Assembly: GCA_934699065.1 (NCBI GenBank)
Contig: CAKUWD010000078.1
Coordinates: 1 to 12,083, forward strand
Reading direction: 5' to 3'
DNA from: an uncultured Treponema sp.
GTDB lineage: Bacteria; Spirochaetota; Spirochaetia; Treponematales; Treponemataceae
DNA length: 12,083 nucleotides
The position numbers and the translations under genes were made by a program. Positions 6,192 to 12,083 of this stretch are shown piece by piece (positions within the stretch are counted from its first letter, which is position 1; each line of letters starts with the position of its first letter). Under the pieces are notes generated by a model that was given only the letters and a program-made list of their open reading frames with translations, made no database searches and was not told where the DNA came from.

Positions 6192-8359
6192 AAATTGAGT
6201 CACCGGTTGACTATTCATCACAAAAAATCCCTGAAGAATTGTTAAAGGGCAAACGCCACCTTACAAGTGCCGAAATTGAGGTGCTTGAGAAAAATCTTAA
6301 TCATAACGAAGATCCTACCTGGAATAATTTTTTCGTTGATGATTCTGAGGGTGGTTTTGATCCAAGCCTTATACATCTTTCTTTTTTCTCAGGTTACATT
6401 ATTCTTGGAAAAATTCAGCATGTAGTTTTAAAATATAATGACCTTCGTCTTGGTTGTGGCATCCGCCGCTCAAAACTGAGTAATGTTGTTACCGGAGACC
6501 TCTGTGTTATCCGAAATGTTTTTTATCTTGATAATTATCGTATCGGTAACAGAGTAATCCTTTTTAATATCAATGAAATGAGTTGTACCTGCCATGCAAA
6601 ATTTGGTAACGGTATTCTTAAAAACGGGGAACCGGAAGAGCACCGAATCTGGATTGGGGTAGCAAACGAAAACGAAGGAAGAAAAGTTCTTCCTTTTGAA
6701 AGCATGATTCCTGCAGATGCCTATATCTGGTCTCATTATCGTGAGGATCCGGAGCTTTTACAGCGTTTTGTTGAGCTTACCGAATCTGGCATTTCTCACG
6801 AACTTAATACCTTTGGTCTTGTTGAAGATGATGTTGTCATCAAAAATGTAAGTATTTTAAAAGATGCAAAAATCGGTTCGGCAGCATATATAAAAGGAGC
6901 CTTTAAACTTAAAAACATTACGATTCTTTCCAGCGAAGAAGAGCCTTCTCAGATTGGTGAAGGTGTTGAAATGGTCAACGGAATTCTTGGTTATGGTTGT
7001 AAGGTTTTCTATCAGGCAATTGCCGTGCGTTTTGTAATCGGCCGCAACTGTCAGGTAAAATATGGTGCCAGACTTCTGAACTCTGTGCTTGGTGATAACT
7101 CAACAATTTCCTGCTGTGAAGTTTTAAACAACCTGATTTATCCTTTCCATGAGCAGCATCATAATTCTTCATTCCTTATTGCCGCAACGGTTATGGGACA
7201 GAGTAATATTGCTGCCGGAGCTACAATCGGAAGTAATCATAACAGTCGAAGTCCCGACGGTGAGATTTATGCAAAGAGAGGCTTCTGGCCTGGCCTTTGC
7301 AGTGACTTTAAACATAATTCCCGCTTTGCTTCATTTGTACTTGTTTCAAAAGGAAGCTATCAGTACGAGCTTGATATTCAGTATCCTTTTGCTCTTGTTG
7401 CTCCTGGAAACAATGGTTCTCCAAAAATCAGTATTATTCCTGCCTGGTGGTTTATGTATGATATGTTTGCTATCACCAGAAATAAAAATAAATTCCTTAA
7501 ACGCGATAAACGTGTAAAAAAGGTTCAGTGTATAGAAACAGATCCACTCGCGCCTGATACGATGCAGGAGGTTATGATTGCTCTTGACAGATTAATTGGT
7601 CTGACTGCCGGATATCTGAAAGCTACAGACAGTGAATACATGGAAAACAAAAACACTCATGAAGAGCAGTATCAGGCAGCAAAAGACTTCCTTCATCAGA
7701 ATCCAGAAGCTGAGTTTACTCTTGATGATTCTATCTGTCAGAAAAAGTATGGTGCTGTAATTTTCAAACCGGTGCAGGCATATAAGATGTACCGCAAGAT
7801 TGTAAAGTACTTTGCAACCCGTACACTTATGGAATTCTGCGAGTCATTGAATCAGGAAATGCTTACTTTGGATCTTGTAGAACGAATCCGTAAGCTTCCT
7901 CTTTACACTGAATGGGAAAATGTTGGTGGGCAGATTATTCCATCCGAAAAAATCAAAGAGCTTTTTGAAGCTATAAAGAATGGTACTGTAAATAACTGGG
8001 AGTCTGTACATCAGTTTTATAAATTCTGTGAATGTGCTTATGAGCAGTATAAAGTTCGCTATGCACTTTATCTTCTTGAACAGCTTTATTCACGCCCAAT
8101 CGAAGAGTTTTCAGTTGATTTGTATCGTAATATTACAGATGATGTTTCGATTGTTGCTTATGATATTTTCAATGCTTCGCTAAAATCTCGTGAAAAGGAT
8201 TATAAGGATTATTACCGCAGCATGGTTTATCATAGTGAAAATGAACTGAATGCTGTAATTGGTCCTTTGGAAGATAACTCTTTCCTTCGTCAGCTTCGCA
8301 CAGATACAGAGGCATTTACAAAGAAAATCCGCGAAATTTTCGTCGGTTTGACTAAGTAG
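6185..8359 (+). CDS. DUF4954-like left-handed beta-helix protein of unknown function
   Basis: This is a 724-residue soluble protein with no signal peptide. Residues about 70-400 read as irregular hexapeptide-type repeats (for example VVIKNVSILKDAKIGSAAYI, IGEGVEMVNGILGYG, AAGATIGSNHN), typical of a left-handed beta helix as in sugar-nucleotide and acyl transferases. The blocks FHEQHHNSSFLIA (321-333), IGSNHNSRSPDGE (348-360) and GLCSDFKHNSRFASF (370-384) are what I recall as the DUF4954 signature. Residues about 450-724 are mainly charged alpha-helix and may be a separate C-terminal domain. Three HNS triplets (residues 326, 352, 377) could form a site on the helix. ATG 6185-6187 has no Shine-Dalgarno site at normal distance, but translation fits the family from there. 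The giant activase gene begins 25 bases after its stop, so they probably share an operon. A nucleotidyl- or acyl-transferase-like role is a guess from the fold. Confidence 0.85.
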   Translation: MVKIESPVDYSSQKIPEELLKGKRHLTSAEIEVLEKNLNHNEDPTWNNFFVDDSEGGFDPSLIHLSFFSGYIILGKIQHVVLKYNDLRLGCGIRRSKLSNVVTGDLCVIRNVFYLDNYRIGNRVILFNINEMSCTCHAKFGNGILKNGEPEEHRIWIGVANENEGRKVLPFESMIPADAYIWSHYREDPELLQRFVELTESGISHELNTFGLVEDDVVIKNVSILKDAKIGSAAYIKGAFKLKNITILSSEEEPSQIGEGVEMVNGILGYGCKVFYQAIAVRFVIGRNCQVKYGARLLNSVLGDNSTISCCEVLNNLIYPFHEQHHNSSFLIAATVMGQSNIAAGATIGSNHNSRSPDGEIYAKRGFWPGLCSDFKHNSRFASFVLVSKGSYQYELDIQYPFALVAPGNNGSPKISIIPAWWFMYDMFAITRNKNKFLKRDKRVKKVQCIETDPLAPDTMQEVMIALDRLIGLTAGYLKATDSEYMENKNTHEEQYQAAKDFLHQNPEAEFTLDDSICQKKYGAVIFKPVQAYKMYRKIVKYFATRTLMEFCESLNQEMLTLDLVERIRKLPLYTEWENVGGQIIPSEKIKELFEAIKNGTVNNWESVHQFYKFCECAYEQYKVRYALYLLEQLYSRPIEEFSVDLYRNITDDVSIVAYDIFNASLKSREKDYKDYYRSMVYHSENELNAVIGPLEDNSFLRQLRTDTEAFTKKIREIFVGLTK

Positions 8360-8384
8360 GGGATAACCGTTAAAATTATAGGAT

Positions 8385-11300
8385 ATGAGTGAGAAAACTT
8401 TACTGCCGATAAGGCTTGGTATAGATGTAGGTTCAACGACTGTAAAGGTTGCTGTTTTAGATGATGATGATAAATTAATTTACGGCGACTATCAGCGTCA
8501 CCGTGCAGATATCCGCAGCACGATTATTGCTGTTGTAAATAAGGCTCTTGATTTTTTGACCGCCAATGTTGAAGGTGGTGAAGCCCGCACAATTACTGCA
8601 AAGGTAACCGGTTCGGGTGGACTTTCTGTTTCACAGTGGCTGAATATTCCTTTTATTCAGGAAGTTATTGCCGCTACTACCTCTGTAAAAAAACTGATTC
8701 CTCAAACTGATGTTGTAATTGAGCTTGGTGGTGAAGATGCCAAGATTACTTATTTCCGCGGTGGCGTAGAGCAGCGCATGAATGGTACTTGTGCCGGTGG
8801 TACAGGTGCTTTTATCGACCAGATGGCAGCCCTGCTCGAGACCGATGCTATGGGATTGAACGAGCTTGCTAAGGGTATGCAGCAGATTTACCCGATTGCT
8901 GCCCGCTGTGGTGTATTTGCTAAAACTGATATTCAGCCTTTAATTAATGAAGGCGCCCGCCGGGAGGATATTGCAGCTTCTATTTTCCAGGCTGTTGTGT
9001 CGCAGACTATTTCAGGCCTTGCCTGTGGTAAGCCTATTCGCGGTCACGTTGCCTTCCTGGGCGGACCGCTTCACTTCCTGGATCAGCTGCGCCAGCGCTT
9101 TATTGAAACTTTGAAGCTTAAAAATGATGAGATAATCGTTCCTGAAGACAGCCAGCTTTTTGTTGCCAGCGGTTGTGCCTTTGGTGCGGAGAGGAAATTT
9201 GGTCCGGTGGTTGAGTCTTCGCAGGGCGAAGGTATCGAAACCACCAGCGAATTCCGCTTCCCTACAATTACCGAGTTTCGCGAAAATCTTAAAAATCTTG
9301 TTGGAGCAGAACTTTCCGAAGTTCAGCGCCTTGAACCGCTTTTCAAAAATCAGGCTGAGCTGGACGAGTTCCAGGTTCGCCACTCTGAGCAGAAGGCTAA
9401 GCGCGGCGACTTGAAAAAGACTCACGGACCTGTATTCCTTGGACTGGACTCTGGTTCTACAACAACAAAGGCTTGTTTGATAGACAAAGATGGCCGTATT
9501 ATCTGGGACTTCTACGCACACAATCAGGGTAACCCGGTTGAGCTTGCAGTTCAGGTTCTTAAAGATTTGTATGCCCAGCTTCCGGAAGATGTTTATATTG
9601 CCCGTGCAGTTTCAACCGGTTACGGTGAAGCACTTTTCCAGGCAGCACTTGGTGTAGACTCTGGTGAAGTTGAAACTATTACTCACTTCCGTGCCGCTAA
9701 CTTCTTTGTTCCTGGCGTTGAGTTCTTACTGGACATTGGCGGCCAGGATATGAAATGCCTCCGCATGAAGGACGGCGCAATCGTCAGCATTCAGCTGAAC
9801 GAAGCCTGCTCTTCTGGTTGTGGTTCCTTCCTCGACAACTTTGCCAACACAATGGGCATGGACGTAAAAGAGTTTGGTAAGATTGCTTTGATGGCCCAGA
9901 AGCCTGTAGACCTTGGCAGCCGCTGTACCGTATTCATGAATTCCCGCGTAAAGCAGGCTCAGAAGGAAGGTGCTTCTGTAGCTGATATCGCGGCTGGTCT
10001 TTCTTATTCTGTAATTAAAAATGCCTTGTTTAAAGTAATCAAACTTCGCAAGGCAAGCGACATAGGCGAGAAAGTTGTTGTTCAGGGTGGTACTTTCTTT
10101 AATGATGCCATTCTCCGTGCCTTTGAAAAAATTGCAGGCGTTCATGTTTACCGTCCTGATGTTGCAGGTCTTATGGGGGCTTACGGTTCTGCCCTTATTG
10201 CTTACGACCAGTGGCAGGATCTTATGATGCCAAAGCCTGGCGAGCCGGAAGATACTGTTCACGATGTTCGTTCTAACATTGCAACTCTCGAGCAGCTGGA
10301 AAACTTCCACGTAGACCTTGAGCTCCGCCGCTGCGGAAAGTGCCAGAACAACTGTCTTCTTACTATTAATACCTTCTCAACCGGAGACGAAAAACGTACC
10401 TTCATTACAGGTAACCGCTGTGAAAAAGGTGCCGAGCTTGAAGGTAATGTAATTGACGCAAGTAACAAAAAGAATACAGGACTTGATGAGGACGATGCAG
10501 GTCCGCTTCCAAATCTTTTTGACTGGAAATATAAGAGACTTTTCAGTTACGTGCCTCGTAAGCCGGAAGATGCTCCAATGGGAGATGTCGGTATTCCTCG
10601 TGTACTTAATATGTACGAAAATTACCCGCTCTGGTTTACCTTCTTTAATGAACTTGGCTTCCGTGTAATTTTGAGCCAGAGGTCAAGCCGTAACGTTTAC
10701 GAAAAAGGTCTGGAGACAATTCCGTCTGAATCTGTCTGCTACCCTGGAAAAATCAGCCATGGTCATGTGGTTTCACTTTTGCAGCGTGGAATCAAATTTA
10801 TTTTCTATCCTTGTGCTCCTTATGAACACCAGGAAGATAAGGGAGCTGGAAATCATTATAACTGTCCGATTGTAACAAGTTATCCGGAAGTTCTTCGTAA
10901 TAATGTTGATGAACTCCGCCAGGATCCGACTGTTACTTATATGGATCCTTTCCTGCCGATTTATGATAAGACTCGTCTGGCTGAACGACTCTGCGAAGAG
11001 CTTTTACCTAAGTTCGAAAAACTCACTCGTTCACAGATTTTTGATGCTGTAGAAAAGGCCTGGGCAGAACAGGAAAAATTCCGTGCAGAGGTTCGCCAGA
11101 AGGGTGAAGAAGCTCTCGAAGAAATTATCACAAAGGGCGGAAGCGGTATTGTGCTTGCCGGTCGTCCTTATCACCTTGATCCGGAAATTAACCATGGTAT
11201 TCCAGAAATGATTAACGGTCTTGGTCTTGCTGTCCTTACAGAAGATTCAGTTGCTCACCTTGGAAATATTGAACGTCCGCTCAGAATTATTGACCAGTGG

Positions 11301-12083
11301 GTTTATCATAACAGACTTTACCGTGCAGCTCAGTTTGTAAGCGAAATGCCAAGCCTCGAACTTGTTCAGCTCACAAGCTTTGGCTGTGGTCTTGATGCCG
11401 TAACAGCCGATCAGGTTGATGAAATATTGCGGGCAAAGAGCCGCATGTACACTCTTATCAAGATTGATGAAGGAAGTAACCTCGGCGCGGTTCGCATCCG
11501 TATCCGCTCTCTTATTGCAGCAGTTAAGGAACGCCGCCGAAATAAGGTTAAGATTGTTAAAAAATCTTCTGCTTACAATCGTGTTGTATTTACAGAAGAA
11601 ATGCGCAAGAACTATACGATTATCGGACCTCAGATGTCGCCGATTCATTTCCGCATTTTACAGAAAGCTTTTGGTGCCTGCGGTTACAACTTTGTTGTTC
11701 TTGATGCTGTAGATCCTAAGGCTGTAGAAGCTGGACTTAAATACGTAAATAACGATGCCTGCTATCCATCTTTGCTTGTAGCCGGACAGATGATTTCTGC
11801 GCTCGAAAGTGGAAAGTATGATCTTGATAAAGTTGCTCTTGTTATTACTCAAACAGGTGGTGGTTGTCGCGCAACAAACTACATCGGCTTTATCCGCCGT
11901 GCCCTCAACGACGCTGGCTGGGGCCAGATTCCTGTTCTTTCTTTGAGTGCCCAGGGCTTCGAAAAAAATCCTGGTTTCAAAATTACATTGCCGGTAATTG
12001 ATAACCTTGTAAAATCGATTATGGTGGGCGATGTGCTTATGCGCGTTTTGTACCGTACTCGTCCTTATGAGGCAGTACCTGGC
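8385..12083 (+). CDS. Giant acyl-CoA dehydratase activase-like fusion protein (partial, open at the 3' end)
   Basis: There are 1233 codons without a stop, and the gene continues past the window. Relatives are roughly 1400-1500 residues. Two tandem ASKHA ATPase/activase modules begin at GIDVGSTT (12-19) and GLDSGSTT (353-360), each with phosphate-binding motifs (LGGEDAK; LDIGGQDMK). Each keeps the two cysteines that hold the bridging [4Fe-4S] cluster in HgdC-type activases: Cys136/Cys175 and Cys475/Cys514, both 39 apart. A Cys-rich segment follows (650, 653, 657, 679). Next comes a DUF2229-like region from about 736 with VCYPGKISHGH. A dehydratase (HgdB)-like region follows, with GIVLAGRPYHLDP, FGCGLDAVTADQV (Cys1001), DACYPS (Cys1126) and TQTGGGCRATNY (Cys1161). 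Such proteins couple ATP hydrolysis to low-potential electron transfer. The start ATG is fixed by an in-frame TAG two codons upstream. AGGA lies only one base before it, so the Shine-Dalgarno spacing is poor. Substrate unknown. Confidence 0.92.
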   Translation, partial: MSEKTLLPIRLGIDVGSTTVKVAVLDDDDKLIYGDYQRHRADIRSTIIAVVNKALDFLTANVEGGEARTITAKVTGSGGLSVSQWLNIPFIQEVIAATTSVKKLIPQTDVVIELGGEDAKITYFRGGVEQRMNGTCAGGTGAFIDQMAALLETDAMGLNELAKGMQQIYPIAARCGVFAKTDIQPLINEGARREDIAASIFQAVVSQTISGLACGKPIRGHVAFLGGPLHFLDQLRQRFIETLKLKNDEIIVPEDSQLFVASGCAFGAERKFGPVVESSQGEGIETTSEFRFPTITEFRENLKNLVGAELSEVQRLEPLFKNQAELDEFQVRHSEQKAKRGDLKKTHGPVFLGLDSGSTTTKACLIDKDGRIIWDFYAHNQGNPVELAVQVLKDLYAQLPEDVYIARAVSTGYGEALFQAALGVDSGEVETITHFRAANFFVPGVEFLLDIGGQDMKCLRMKDGAIVSIQLNEACSSGCGSFLDNFANTMGMDVKEFGKIALMAQKPVDLGSRCTVFMNSRVKQAQKEGASVADIAAGLSYSVIKNALFKVIKLRKASDIGEKVVVQGGTFFNDAILRAFEKIAGVHVYRPDVAGLMGAYGSALIAYDQWQDLMMPKPGEPEDTVHDVRSNIATLEQLENFHVDLELRRCGKCQNNCLLTINTFSTGDEKRTFITGNRCEKGAELEGNVIDASNKKNTGLDEDDAGPLPNLFDWKYKRLFSYVPRKPEDAPMGDVGIPRVLNMYENYPLWFTFFNELGFRVILSQRSSRNVYEKGLETIPSESVCYPGKISHGHVVSLLQRGIKFIFYPCAPYEHQEDKGAGNHYNCPIVTSYPEVLRNNVDELRQDPTVTYMDPFLPIYDKTRLAERLCEELLPKFEKLTRSQIFDAVEKAWAEQEKFRAEVRQKGEEALEEIITKGGSGIVLAGRPYHLDPEINHGIPEMINGLGLAVLTEDSVAHLGNIERPLRIIDQWVYHNRLYRAAQFVSEMPSLELVQLTSFGCGLDAVTADQVDEILRAKSRMYTLIKIDEGSNLGAVRIRIRSLIAAVKERRRNKVKIVKKSSAYNRVVFTEEMRKNYTIIGPQMSPIHFRILQKAFGACGYNFVVLDAVDPKAVEAGLKYVNNDACYPSLLVAGQMISALESGKYDLDKVALVITQTGGGCRATNYIGFIRRALNDAGWGQIPVLSLSAQGFEKNPGFKITLPVIDNLVKSIMVGDVLMRVLYRTRPYEAVPG

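Noticed and set aside
8358..8384. Possible terminator between the DUF4954-like gene and the activase gene
   Set aside because: Only a very short imperfect dyad and no T run are present, so co-transcription is more likely.
9012..9521. Minus-strand 169-codon frame, and similar ones at 9726-10310 and 11247-11648
   Set aside because: They lie opposite the continuous activase frame, which carries strong family motifs throughout. They have no family resemblance of their own and are codon-bias shadows.

Overview
The window looks like a gut or rumen treponeme-type spirochaete chromosome (moderate-to-low GC) with one end of an integrated phage-like element. The host assignment is an inference. It rests on my recollection that a DUF4954-type beta-helix protein and a giant fused 2-hydroxyacyl-CoA dehydratase activase both occur in Treponema. 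No rRNA or other marker is present to confirm it.

Bases 1 to about 3120 are the mobile element, read entirely on the minus strand. In transcription order they hold a tyrosine integrase, tandem hairpins/terminators, a small excisionase-like winged-HTH protein, a terminase small subunit and the start of the terminase large subunit, which runs off the window at base 1. Between the integrase and the chromosome lie four tandem 12-bp repeats that look like integrase arm-type sites, a second hairpin and a strong terminator. Right behind that terminator is the 3' end of an intact tRNA-Asn(GUU), the probable integration target. The other att copy lies outside the window. Having DNA-packaging genes directly behind int and xis, with no repressor or replication genes in between, is unusual. 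It could mean a very compact prophage, a satellite or a domesticated packaging element.

Bases 3123 to 12083 are chromosome. The tRNA-Asn has its own near-consensus promoter. Upstream of it on the same strand is a 946-residue exported M16 (insulinase/pitrilysin)-fold protein that has lost the HxxEH zinc motif. Its predicted N-terminus is translated from a 62-bp palindromic interspersed repeat, which supplies the basic part of the signal peptide. Divergently transcribed are a 724-residue DUF4954-like left-handed beta-helix protein and, 25 bp downstream, a giant acyl-CoA dehydratase activase-like protein (1233 codons visible, open at base 12083). The latter fuses two ASKHA ATPase/activase halves, a Cys-rich segment, a DUF2229-like domain and a dehydratase (HgdB)-like region. 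It is probably a self-contained ATP-driven, low-potential electron-transfer Fe-S machine of unknown substrate.

The phage-type genes all have clear Shine-Dalgarno sites. The three chromosomal protein genes do not, which adds to the contrast between the two halves.
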